From CAYQQR01 sp964420035 (GTDB lineage: Bacteria; Bacteroidota; Bacteroidia; Bacteroidales; SM23-62), in assembly GCA_964420035.1 (NCBI GenBank), contig CAYQQR010000005.1:1-64000 (forward strand): a DNA stretch of 64,000 nucleotides, in the 5' to 3' direction. The notes under the pieces were generated by a model, which was not told the DNA's origin, ran no database searches, and saw only the letters and a list, made by a program, of their open reading frames with translations. Both the position numbers and the translations under genes were made by a program. This document shows, piece by piece, positions 45,401 through 53,155 of the stretch; position 1 is the first letter of the stretch, and each line of letters starts with the position of its first letter.

Positions 45401-46671
45401 TCGAAAAGATCTTTTTCAATCTTTTATCCAATGCTTTCAAATATACTCCGGAAAGAGGAAAGATATTTTTTTGGATCCATGCCTTTAGTGGTGCCAAAGA
45501 CGATCCTCCAGGCTATTCTGATGTTGAGATCAGGATCAGGGATACAGGGATCGGTATATCCAAAGATCAAGTAAACAAAATATTCGATCGATTTTACCAG
45601 GTGGGTCAAGCTACAAAGCAGGAGGACCGGGAAGGCCAGGGTGCCGGGATAGGGCTTTCACTCACCAAGGACCTTGTAGAATTACACCATGGCTCCATAA
45701 CGGTTGAGAGCATCGTGGGCCGGGGCTCCGAGTTCATTGTGAAAATTCCGCTCGGCAAAGAGCATTTTAAGGAAGAAGAAATCCTCGAAGAAGACCGGTT
45801 GAAAAGCAGCCAGATAAGTTCAAGGATTTACCAGGTTGTGGATGAAAAATATGAAAGCATTAATTATCAAAAAGTTACGGGTGAAGTATCCGTCAGCAAA
45901 GGTCATGAAATAAGCGTACTGGTTGTTGAGGATAATTCGGATGTACGCCAGTTTATTCGCTTCAGTCTGGAACCGGCCTATCACATCCTTGAGGCAGAGA
46001 ACGGTAAGCAGGGTTTTGAGATCGCCAGTCAGCAAATTCCTGATATTATCATAACCGATATCATGATGCCGGTGATGGACGGGATAGAAATGATCGAGAA
46101 AATACGGGAGGATCTTCGTACCAGCCACATACCCCTGATCGTTTTAACGGCCAGATCGGAGGTGGAGGATCAGCTGAAGGGATTGGAAATGGGCGTGGAA
46201 GAATATATATCAAAGCCCTTCAATCCAAGGCTCCTGGCACTTAAGATCAGAAACATCATACAAAACAGAAGATCCCTGCAGGATAAGGTAAGAAAAGAGA
46301 TCATGATGACCCCCTCGGAAGTTGTCGTGGCCAGCTTCGATGAGAAATTCCTGAAAAAGGCAATGCAGGTAGTGGAAGAGAATATTGCCGATCCGACATT
46401 CGATGTAAAAGCCTTTGTTGAACACATGGGAATGAGCCGCTCTGTACTGTACAGGAAACTAAGGTCGGTCACGGACCAGTCTGCCAATGAATTTATCAAC
46501 ACGATCCGCCTGAAAAGAGCTGCCCAGCTCTTATCCCAGAACAAACTTACCGTCTCTGAAGTCACCTACATGGTGGGCTTTAATGATCCTCAATACTTCA
46601 GCAAGTGTTTCAGTAAATTCTATAAAGTCAATCCCAGCCAGTATGCGAAACAATTCGCGGGATCACATTAA
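42487..46671 (+). CDS. Hybrid two-component system regulator (HTCS: Reg_prop-Y_Y_Y-HK-receiver-AraC)
   Basis: A 1394-residue one-protein sensor and regulator typical of Bacteroidota carbohydrate loci. A signal peptide (1-26) leads to two-component propeller repeats (~30-725, recurrent IWIGT..GGLN / LWIGTFAGGLN motifs). Next are a Y_Y_Y Ig-like domain (~735-805) and a membrane helix (~815-840). The histidine kinase follows, with ISHEFRTPLTLI (His ~864) and an ATPase with LSNAFKYTPE, DTGIGI and GAGIGLSL. A receiver has TDIMMPVMDG (~1190), and the AraC DNA-binding domain ends the chain (~1290-1390, with SVLYRKLRSVTD and VGFNDPQYFSKCFSKFY). It likely senses a glycan fragment in the periplasm and controls the operon starting at 46796. 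Confidence 0.95.
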   Translation: MTLPGKSIRLYKLILFLSFEAGVLFAQAPRLSFSHLSIKDGLSQNTVNDILQDFKGFIWIGTNDGLNRYNGYEFEIFKHSFADSNTLSHNKIYSLLEDRQQRLWVGTRKGLNLFDRQKDRFVRMNPMGSTVELANAFIRTLYKDSKGRIWVGTYGEGMFMFDGATFTACKIEPWKDRSEEFKAGLENVTSFVEDEFGGLWIGTLKNGLIYYNPETGEYRFFPFYRDKEITEVHGKTVYQDNTGRIWVCTEGEGLFLFDRVTTNFKHYPAGLGKNQLSHPIVKDIYEDDEGLLWLATDGGGLNIFDPENEIFKYYKYDQSNNKGLNTNALYSIFSDRQDIIWIGTFGDGLNVYDPNKKAFKHYTTGLKPGTGLSHKSVLCFQECENGNIWIGTDGGGLNYFNPKTGSFKAYLHQPNNPGSISSNHVTSLLLDNENRLWIGTFAGGLNYFRAENETFRVYRNEPENENSLINNNVWVMHQDSRDRIWVGTLGGLELFDPGSGAFVHISNLPQNVDQNLNRVTEIAEDHEGTIWIGGAGLWDIKDDLKIKRFRPGSEKQFSITEYDARVIYEDSTHDLWVGTEGGGLLKINPEKKSVRQYAPADGLPNEAVHNILEDDEGRLWISTNLGISRFDPVKEVFQNYDEEDGLQSNQFAYSAALKSMNGFMYFGGINGFNVFHPDSIIENPYIPPVILTDFTVSNKKVSIGTEDSPLSSHISEAGEITLTHDQSVFTFEFTALNFTSSEKNQYRYIMEGFESEWNEVSTKRTATYTNLDPGDYTFRVQASNNDGIWNEQGTSVQLHVLPPFWQTDLAYVLYALIIILTLLFFRQFIITRAQLKNDLKIKELEKTKIEEVNQMKLAFFTNISHEFRTPLTLIISPLEKMLSERKLDKANQKMLQIIYRNAERLRRLINQLIDFRRIEKGTMDLKVSRGDLVRYLKDIKTAFDEYARKKKVKYVFYSNVKELETWFDQDKLEKIFFNLLSNAFKYTPERGKIFFWIHAFSGAKDDPPGYSDVEIRIRDTGIGISKDQVNKIFDRFYQVGQATKQEDREGQGAGIGLSLTKDLVELHHGSITVESIVGRGSEFIVKIPLGKEHFKEEEILEEDRLKSSQISSRIYQVVDEKYESINYQKVTGEVSVSKGHEISVLVVEDNSDVRQFIRFSLEPAYHILEAENGKQGFEIASQQIPDIIITDIMMPVMDGIEMIEKIREDLRTSHIPLIVLTARSEVEDQLKGLEMGVEEYISKPFNPRLLALKIRNIIQNRRSLQDKVRKEIMMTPSEVVVASFDEKFLKKAMQVVEENIADPTFDVKAFVEHMGMSRSVLYRKLRSVTDQSANEFINTIRLKRAAQLLSQNKLTVSEVTYMVGFNDPQYFSKCFSKFYKVNPSQYAKQFAGSH

Positions 46672-46795
46672 ACCAAACCTGAAATCATTCAGATGGATTC
46701 ATTCTCAAGGATGTTCATTTTTACTGTTTTTTGACACGGTCTTACACAAGAGGATCCCGCTTTAAATCTAAATTTAGTGGATTGAAATATGTACT

Positions 46796-46912
46796 ATGGT
46801 AAAAGTTTCAAAGGATCCGGGTAGAAAGAAATCCAGGTTTTACCTGATGGTCGAGATCATTATTTTTATCATATTGGTAGCATTTGGATTGTTTATGATC
46901 TACATTTTATGA
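46796..46912 (+). CDS. 38-residue single-helix membrane peptide
   Basis: A small frame below the usual cutoff. It begins MVKVSKDPGRKKSRFYL (positively charged, cytosolic side) and continues into one hydrophobic helix (EIIIFIILVAFGLFMIYIL), ending at a TGA that overlaps the ATG of the beta-helix protein gene (ATGA). The charge pattern and the coupling to a secreted enzyme gene support a real gene. Its role may be as a small membrane accessory or as a translational coupling leader. No family is recognised. Confidence 0.55.
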   Translation: MVKVSKDPGRKKSRFYLMVEIIIFIILVAFGLFMIYIL

Positions 46913-48822
46913 AAAAAGCCGGTTGTTTCATTATTTTCATTCTGTACGAACTCTTCTTTTTATTTTTCAGCCATTTTGATCTCCATGCCCAACTCAGTTA
47001 CGAACAGGTCATAAGGCCAACCGATCAGGATCTTCTGGCCGATGCTTCGGAATTTCCATTTTGGGAAAAGAAAACAAACTACACCAAAATCTATCATGTT
47101 GCAAGCGATCATCCTCAGGCCTCGGATGATAACCCGGGAACGGCCGGTCTTCCTTTTAAAAGCATTTCCAAAGCAGCTTCCGTACTGATGCCTGGAGAAA
47201 TGGTGATCATCCATCAAGGGACCTACCGTGAGACGATCCGGCCGGCACACGGTGGGTCAGGACCGGAAAAAATGATCCTGTACCAGGCAGCGGAAGGAGA
47301 AGAAGTAATCGTATCGGGCTCTGTAGTGTTGGATGATGGAACATGGGAACCGGGCGGGGGATGGCGCTATGGTCCGCATACCCCCTATTCAGAAAAATAC
47401 GGTGGTGAAAAGGTCCCGGTTTACCAGGTTGATCTTCCCGGTGATGCGTTCGGAGGCTATAATCCCTTCGGAATGGTCAACATGCTTCACGACCGATCCT
47501 ATCTCCAGTACCAGAAGGTCAACATGAAGCCGCATTTCAAAAGAAGGGGCATGGTTTTTCTTGACGGCCACCCGATAGAACAGGTTTTGAGTCCGGTGGA
47601 ACTCGCTGAAAAAAGTGAGGGCGCCTTCTGGGTCGAGCATAACGGATTGCGTTTGCATGTGCGTTTTCCCGACACCACCGGTCCCGAAGACTTCGCGGTG
47701 GAAGTCACCGCTAAAGAGCAGCTGTTTGTCCCGGAGGAATACGGACTGGGCTACATAAAGATCAAGGGGATCAGATTTCGGCAATGCGGAAACGGGTTTC
47801 CTGTTCCGCAGCGGGGTATGGTTTCTTCAAACCGGGGACATCATTGGATCATTGAGGATTGTGTCATTGAATGGGCCAACGCCCTGGGTATGGATCTGGG
47901 CAATGAAATGTGGCATACCCACTGGCAGCCCGGGGTGGGTCATCATATTGCGCGCCGAAACATCATTCGCCATTGCGGAATTGCAGGATTGGAAGCCCTC
48001 AGGGCACCCGGACTGCTGATAGAAGACAATCTCTTTGAAGATATCGGGTGGCAGGATGCCGAACATGCCTGGGAATCAGGGGGCATTAAACTGCACCTGG
48101 CAAAGAACTGCCTTATCAGAAGAAACCTGTTCAGAAAGATACATCATGCCCCGGGCATATGGCTCGATTACCGGGCCAACCAAAATTGCAGGATCTGCTA
48201 TAATGTATTTACGGATATCACCACGGCACGGGGAGCCATTTATATAGAAGTAAGCAGGAACCATTGCCGGGTAGATCACAATATCTTCCATAAGTTACGA
48301 AGCCAATACTGGATTTCAGGAGATTACGGGGCCGGGGGGAGTGCATTTTATACCGATGGTTCTGACAGCATAGACTTTGAATATAACCTGGTACTTGATA
48401 TTGAAAATACGGGTTACGGATCTTATCTGAATGCAGAAAGGATCATCGGTACGCGGGGTGGGTTAACCCGGTATCACCGGGTGTCCCGTAATATATTCAT
48501 TGATTGCAGGAAACACGCCATCGAGTTCCCCAATCCCTATAATTATTCAGATTATAACCTTTTCAGCCAGGTCAGGCCCGGTTACCTGAAAATGACCAAC
48601 CCGGCCCCTCCCTTGTTACTCGACCTGGAAGCATGGCAGAAAGCTTTCGGTTGGGAAGATCATGGAGCCGTGATCGACATTGAGGCCGGTCTGGACAGTG
48701 AATCCCTGCTTTTCGATCTCAGGGTGAAAACAGATCCTTTGCCGGATATTCTAGCCGGCCCGTTCACTGAACTGAAGACGATGCAACAGGTTCACCTGGA
48801 CCCGCGGCAATTATCCCCATAG
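46909..48822 (+). CDS. Secreted right-handed parallel beta-helix protein (polysaccharide lyase-like)
   Basis: A 637-residue protein with a signal peptide (1-~28, ending LHAQ). A conserved N-terminal turn (DDNPGTAGLPFKSISKAASVL, quoted as GTAGLPFKSISKAASVL) with GEMVIIHQGTYRETIRP is typical of DUF1565/PbH1 proteins. Successive coils follow (WIIEDCVIEW, GLLIEDNLFEDIGW, NCLIRRNLFRKIHHAPGIW, ICYNVFTDI, CRVDHNIFHKL, FEYNLVLDIEN), forming a beta-helix up to ~530. The fold is that of polysaccharide lyases and some glycoside hydrolases; the exact reaction is not determinable. It is coupled to the 38-residue peptide and precedes a lipoprotein gene by 10 bases. Confidence 0.82.
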   Translation: MKKAGCFIIFILYELFFLFFSHFDLHAQLSYEQVIRPTDQDLLADASEFPFWEKKTNYTKIYHVASDHPQASDDNPGTAGLPFKSISKAASVLMPGEMVIIHQGTYRETIRPAHGGSGPEKMILYQAAEGEEVIVSGSVVLDDGTWEPGGGWRYGPHTPYSEKYGGEKVPVYQVDLPGDAFGGYNPFGMVNMLHDRSYLQYQKVNMKPHFKRRGMVFLDGHPIEQVLSPVELAEKSEGAFWVEHNGLRLHVRFPDTTGPEDFAVEVTAKEQLFVPEEYGLGYIKIKGIRFRQCGNGFPVPQRGMVSSNRGHHWIIEDCVIEWANALGMDLGNEMWHTHWQPGVGHHIARRNIIRHCGIAGLEALRAPGLLIEDNLFEDIGWQDAEHAWESGGIKLHLAKNCLIRRNLFRKIHHAPGIWLDYRANQNCRICYNVFTDITTARGAIYIEVSRNHCRVDHNIFHKLRSQYWISGDYGAGGSAFYTDGSDSIDFEYNLVLDIENTGYGSYLNAERIIGTRGGLTRYHRVSRNIFIDCRKHAIEFPNPYNYSDYNLFSQVRPGYLKMTNPAPPLLLDLEAWQKAFGWEDHGAVIDIEAGLDSESLLFDLRVKTDPLPDILAGPFTELKTMQQVHLDPRQLSP

Positions 48823-48832
48823 ACAATTTTCA

Positions 48833-51046
48833 ATGAAGTACCTGGCCGGATATATCATTTTGGGATTGTTCCTTACGGGTTGTTCCCGCGGACAAACCGC
48901 TGAAGATGCTTTCAGGGAGCGCACCCGCATCCTGATCGATTATGCAGCCGATATTTACAGACCTCCCAAACCCAACTATTCCGATCCTGAAAAGGTTTAC
49001 TGGCCGAAAACCATTGCCAGGCTGCACAAATATGGGATCGATGATTCACTGGCCAACCATTACCTGGAAATGCCAGAATTTACAGGAAAAAGTCCGTTTC
49101 ACTTTATTTTAGTGGGAATGGCCCGAATCATGCCTGCATACAGCGATGCTCCTGCACTGAAACAAAATCAGCTGACCTACCTGGACCGCATTATGGAGCG
49201 AAGGGACAGTTACAATCCCTGGACTGCCGAGGGAACGGAAAATCACATCAACATGAGCCGGGCCAGCGGATACATTTTTGCCGAGATCATGGAGGATTAC
49301 CCCGACCGTTATCCAGAGGCTACCCGGTTAAAGAATAAAATGAAGGAATGGATCACTTATTATTCGAAAAGAATATACCAGGTTGGTACGGGAGAGTTTA
49401 ATGCCAGTACATACGGGGCTTTCAATATTATTCCATGGCTCAACCTTTATGATTTTGCCCGCGATCCCGAAATCAGGCTCATGGCCCGGGCCGTACTCGA
49501 TTATTATGCGGCCGAACTCGCCCTGCATTATACTCAGGGTATGACCGGAAGTGCCGAATCCCGCGGAGCACCGTCAAATACATGCGTGCACCATGAGACC
49601 GAATACATAGCCTGGTTGTGGTTCGGAGATGTACCCCGGGACATGCGTAAAACACTCGAAAAAGATCCCGGGTATAAACCTCCCCTGCAGTCGGTTCATG
49701 CCGCCACAAGCAGTTACCGGCCGCCTGCACCTGCCCGGACACTTGCGGTGAAAAGGATCCGGGAACCCGAATATTACAGAAATTCCAAACCTTCCTATCT
49801 CCTGGCCGAGCCTTCTTATATCAAGCATGTTTTTTATATCGACAGCCTGTATACTCTGGGATCGGCCTTTTATCCTTATGGGGCATTTATGTCGTCGGCA
49901 TGGAAAAATACAACCTGGAAACTGGTGTCCAGGGTTGATCCCGAAGCCAGGGACGATCCACAAATGGTTACGGGAGGCGGAATGTTCTATCCCGACCGGA
50001 GCGGTAAGATCAGAAACCCATGGCACCAGGTAGCACAATACAGGAATGTACTGATCCAAATGAACAAGACCCCCGGTAATGCAAGGGAGCTCCTGGAAGA
50101 GATAAAACGCATCACCGACCAATGGAGGCAGGAATGGAGGAGGGATTTTATCGAAAGGTTCTCGGCAACCGATGATAAGATCGTTCAGGTCGGTAATCCG
50201 GTGAAGTTCCAGGAAGGCGGAATAAGCGGGGATGAAGGCAATGGCTGTTACATCAGTTTTCCTGATGATGTTGCTTATTCTCAGATCAGGGGGCAAGTCT
50301 TCTTTATAAAACTGGATCATAGTTATCTGGCCGTACGCTCCATATCCGGCGACCGGCCCGCTCTGAAAGATGAGAACCTGATCGTCGACCAGGCTCCTGT
50401 TGGCGCATTAACCGGACTGATCCTCGAAGTGCATCCTGCAGACGAGTTTGATGATTTTGACAGCTTTCAACAATCCTATTCTAACAGGACCAAACTCGAC
50501 CGCACCGGTCTTACGGAGAAAGACGAAATCATATATACTACCATGTCCGGAGACCGGATCACCATGAGGTACCGGGAAGAAGGAAGTTTCACCGAGCCCT
50601 TGTATGATTGGGGTTACGGACCCGATACCGCTATGGTTATCCCCGGGGCGCCTCCCTTCAGGCAACCAGAATGGCACTCGGGAAAAGGTTATGGGCGGCT
50701 TGCTCAATGGTGGGTCAATGAACAGTATATCGATCTGCAGGAAAAATGGCCGGTCTATTGTGGTCCCCAATTAAAACTCAGTGACTCTGTCCTGGTTTTG
50801 GGCAATGGGGGAACAGAGGAGTACCGGGTTGATTATTCAGGTGAATTGCCCGTGTTCATGGATGGAGATCTTGGAAATCGGAAGGTTCTTGAAGGAATAA
50901 ATGAAGAATGTATTATATTTATGATCCTTAGTCGGACATGTTTTTTATCGATCCTACACATTCAATATGAACAGACTGATCATTCTAAGCGGCATATTCC
51001 TTATGCTTGCCTCATGTACCCCGGACCGTTACCAGGAAGACTTTGA
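48833..51046 (+). CDS. Lipoprotein, helical-toroid plus beta domain, possibly polysaccharide-processing
   Basis: A 737-residue lipoprotein (lipobox LFLTGC-S). Residues ~30-420 are helical with NPWTAEGTENHINMSRASGYIFAE and GEFNASTYGAFNIIPWLNLYDFA (quoted in part: GTENHINMSRASGYIFAE), the style of alginate/heparinase-type (alpha/alpha) toroids. Residues ~420-700 are beta-rich. The combination resembles multi-domain polysaccharide lyases, but no family can be named. The last ~35 residues run 80 bases into the next gene in another frame and look unlike a folded C-terminus. A frameshift or lost stop near 50900 is possible. It lies between the beta-helix gene and the DUF1080-like lipoprotein. Confidence 0.7.
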   Translation: MKYLAGYIILGLFLTGCSRGQTAEDAFRERTRILIDYAADIYRPPKPNYSDPEKVYWPKTIARLHKYGIDDSLANHYLEMPEFTGKSPFHFILVGMARIMPAYSDAPALKQNQLTYLDRIMERRDSYNPWTAEGTENHINMSRASGYIFAEIMEDYPDRYPEATRLKNKMKEWITYYSKRIYQVGTGEFNASTYGAFNIIPWLNLYDFARDPEIRLMARAVLDYYAAELALHYTQGMTGSAESRGAPSNTCVHHETEYIAWLWFGDVPRDMRKTLEKDPGYKPPLQSVHAATSSYRPPAPARTLAVKRIREPEYYRNSKPSYLLAEPSYIKHVFYIDSLYTLGSAFYPYGAFMSSAWKNTTWKLVSRVDPEARDDPQMVTGGGMFYPDRSGKIRNPWHQVAQYRNVLIQMNKTPGNARELLEEIKRITDQWRQEWRRDFIERFSATDDKIVQVGNPVKFQEGGISGDEGNGCYISFPDDVAYSQIRGQVFFIKLDHSYLAVRSISGDRPALKDENLIVDQAPVGALTGLILEVHPADEFDDFDSFQQSYSNRTKLDRTGLTEKDEIIYTTMSGDRITMRYREEGSFTEPLYDWGYGPDTAMVIPGAPPFRQPEWHSGKGYGRLAQWWVNEQYIDLQEKWPVYCGPQLKLSDSVLVLGNGGTEEYRVDYSGELPVFMDGDLGNRKVLEGINEECIIFMILSRTCFLSILHIQYEQTDHSKRHIPYACLMYPGPLPGRL

Positions 51047-51677
51047 AAACGATCATGCCCTTGAAGGATTTGAGTTCAGCGATCCCGGCGCGTGGCAGAT
51101 TGTGCAAAAAGGCAAACCGGGGTCTGCCCTGGAATTTACAGGAAAGGGGAACTACCAGCCTCCGGTCCGGTCTCCCCATATCATTGGAATGATTGCTGAT
51201 CACCGCTTCGGTTCCTTTATGCTGGATGTCGACCTGCTTCAGACCGGCAGGGAATACGGTCACCGTGACATGTGCATATACTTTGGGATACAGGATTCCA
51301 CCCGTTTTTATTATGTACACCTGGCCTCCAGGCCGGATGATCATGCACACAATATCTTTATCGTTGACGGCGCTCCCAGGACCAAAATTGCAGGAGATAT
51401 CGCCGAGGGTATTGATTGGGGCGAAGAACTCTGGCACCATATCCGGTTGATCCGGGATCTGGAAACCGGTAAAATAGAAGTCTATTTTGATAATATGAAA
51501 GAAGCGATCATGTCAGCGGATCATAAGGCATTTCAGAAAGGCTATATTGGTTTCGGATCCTTTGATGATTCGGGTATCATTGATAACATAAGGATCCAGG
51601 GAGAAATATTTCCATCGGAAAAACCCGGTTTGTTCACTGATAAAACCATGAATACTAACCAAAAACAAGGACTATGA
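50967..51677 (+). CDS. DUF1080-like (laminin-G fold) lipoprotein
   Basis: A 236-residue lipoprotein (signal with lipobox LMLASC-T). The mature chain is a concanavalin-type beta-sandwich: YQEDFENDHALEGFEF at the start, GSFMLDVDLLQTGREYGHRD, FYYVHLASRPDDHAHNIFIVDG (quoted as YYVHLASRPDDHAHNIF), a LWHHIRLIRDLETGKIEVYFDN strand pair, and GYIGFGSFDDSGIIDNIRI. That is the layout of DUF1080/3-keto-disaccharide hydrolase-like and LamG proteins. Carbohydrate binding or hydrolysis is likely. It overlaps the upstream lipoprotein by 80 bases and the oxidoreductase start by 4 bases. Confidence 0.72.
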   Translation: MNRLIILSGIFLMLASCTPDRYQEDFENDHALEGFEFSDPGAWQIVQKGKPGSALEFTGKGNYQPPVRSPHIIGMIADHRFGSFMLDVDLLQTGREYGHRDMCIYFGIQDSTRFYYVHLASRPDDHAHNIFIVDGAPRTKIAGDIAEGIDWGEELWHHIRLIRDLETGKIEVYFDNMKEAIMSADHKAFQKGYIGFGSFDDSGIIDNIRIQGEIFPSEKPGLFTDKTMNTNQKQGL

Positions 51678-53155
51678 AAAATGAAGATAGGAAAGATTCA
51701 AAAGGGATTTCCCGCCGTTCATTCATTGCCACAACCGCGGCGGCTACCGCGGGCCTGACCATCGTGCCCAGTAAGGCCGTGGCCGGACTGGGCCACCAGG
51801 CGCCCAGCGATACCCTGAATATTGCCGGCATCGGTGTAGGAGGAATGGGACGTACCAACCTCAGAAATGTCAACACGGAAAACATTGTGGCCCTGTGCGA
51901 TGTGGATTGGGACTATGCACAGAAGTGTTTCAATGATTATCCCGATGCGAAAAAATACTACGATTACCGTAAAATGTTCGACGAGATGGCCAATGATATC
52001 GACGCGGTCATCATCGCCGGACCGGACCACACCCATGGCATCCAGGCCGTGCATGCCATGAAGCTGGGCAAGCATGTTTATGTCCAGAAACCCCTGACCC
52101 ACTCGGTTTATGAATCCAGGGTATTGCGGCAGGTAGCCGAGGAAACCGGTGTGGCCACCCAGATGGGGAACCAGGGGAACTCCGGAGAAGGGATCCGGCT
52201 GGCCTGTGAATGGATATGGGCCGGAGAAATAGGAGAAGTGACCGGGGCACATGCCTGGACCAACCGTCCGATCTGGCCGCAGGGACTGGAACGTCCTGCA
52301 GAGACGCCTTCCGTTCCACCCACACTTGCCTGGGACCTTTTCATAGGACCGGCTCCATGGAGACCCTATCATCCTGCCTACACACCCTGGAACTGGAGAG
52401 CCTGGTGGGATTACGGGACCGGTGCCTTGGGCGACATGGGGTGCCACATTATCGATCCTGTGTTCAAGGCGCTCCACCTGGGTCATCCTGACATGGTTGA
52501 AGGATCCTCAACACAGGTCAATACCGAAAGCGCTCCCATTGCAGAAAAGGTCACCTATCATTTTCCGGAGCGTGAAAAATATAGCAAGGTTAAAATGCCT
52601 GCCTTGAAATTTACCTGGTATGACGGCGGTTTACTGCCCGACCGTCCGGAAGGTATTGAGCCCGGTAAGAGACTGGGCGATGGCGGAGGCGGAGCCATGT
52701 TCGTGGGAACTAAAGGTACAATGATCTGCAGCACCTATGCCCGCAGTCCTTATATCATCGGCAGGGAGAATGATCCTCCTTCCGTTCCCAAGGAACTCAG
52801 GCGGGTGAGCCTGAGTCACGAGATGGACTGGATCCGTGCATGCAAGGAATCCAGGGAGAACAGGACGGAGGCCAGTTCCTGGTTCGGTTATTCGGGTCCG
52901 CTGAACGAAGTGGTGGTCATGGGTAACCTGGCGGTCAGGCTCCAGGATCTGAAGAAGAAACTGAAATGGGACGGGGAAAACATGAAGATCACCAACATCG
53001 GGGACGATGAAGAGATCCGTGTGGTGACCTCCGACAAGTTCAAGGTGGTGGACGGTGATCCCAAGTTTATGACCGACTATGCTACCATCAATGCCAAGCA
53101 GGCTGCAGAGGAATACATTAAACACACCTACCGTAAAGGATGGTCCCTAATGTAA
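51674..53155 (+). CDS. Gfo/Idh/MocA family oxidoreductase with Tat signal
   Basis: A 493-residue NAD(P)-dependent oxidoreductase. The N-terminus has a twin-arginine signal, SRRSFIATTAAATAGL, so export in folded form is expected. The Rossmann motif follows as NIAGIGVGGMGRTNL, then VALCDVDW, DAVIIAGPDHTHG and the catalytic-loop HVYVQKPLTHSV (Lys-Pro of the family EKP site, here QKP). The C-terminal domain includes AWDLFIGPAPWRPYHP and GALGDMGCHIIDPVF, as in the exported sugar-active subset of this family. Such enzymes can oxidise sugars, and a DUF1080-like protein next door is a common pairing. Overlaps: 4 bases upstream, 16 downstream. Confidence 0.92.
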   Translation: MKNEDRKDSKGISRRSFIATTAAATAGLTIVPSKAVAGLGHQAPSDTLNIAGIGVGGMGRTNLRNVNTENIVALCDVDWDYAQKCFNDYPDAKKYYDYRKMFDEMANDIDAVIIAGPDHTHGIQAVHAMKLGKHVYVQKPLTHSVYESRVLRQVAEETGVATQMGNQGNSGEGIRLACEWIWAGEIGEVTGAHAWTNRPIWPQGLERPAETPSVPPTLAWDLFIGPAPWRPYHPAYTPWNWRAWWDYGTGALGDMGCHIIDPVFKALHLGHPDMVEGSSTQVNTESAPIAEKVTYHFPEREKYSKVKMPALKFTWYDGGLLPDRPEGIEPGKRLGDGGGGAMFVGTKGTMICSTYARSPYIIGRENDPPSVPKELRRVSLSHEMDWIRACKESRENRTEASSWFGYSGPLNEVVVMGNLAVRLQDLKKKLKWDGENMKITNIGDDEEIRVVTSDKFKVVDGDPKFMTDYATINAKQAAEEYIKHTYRKGWSLM

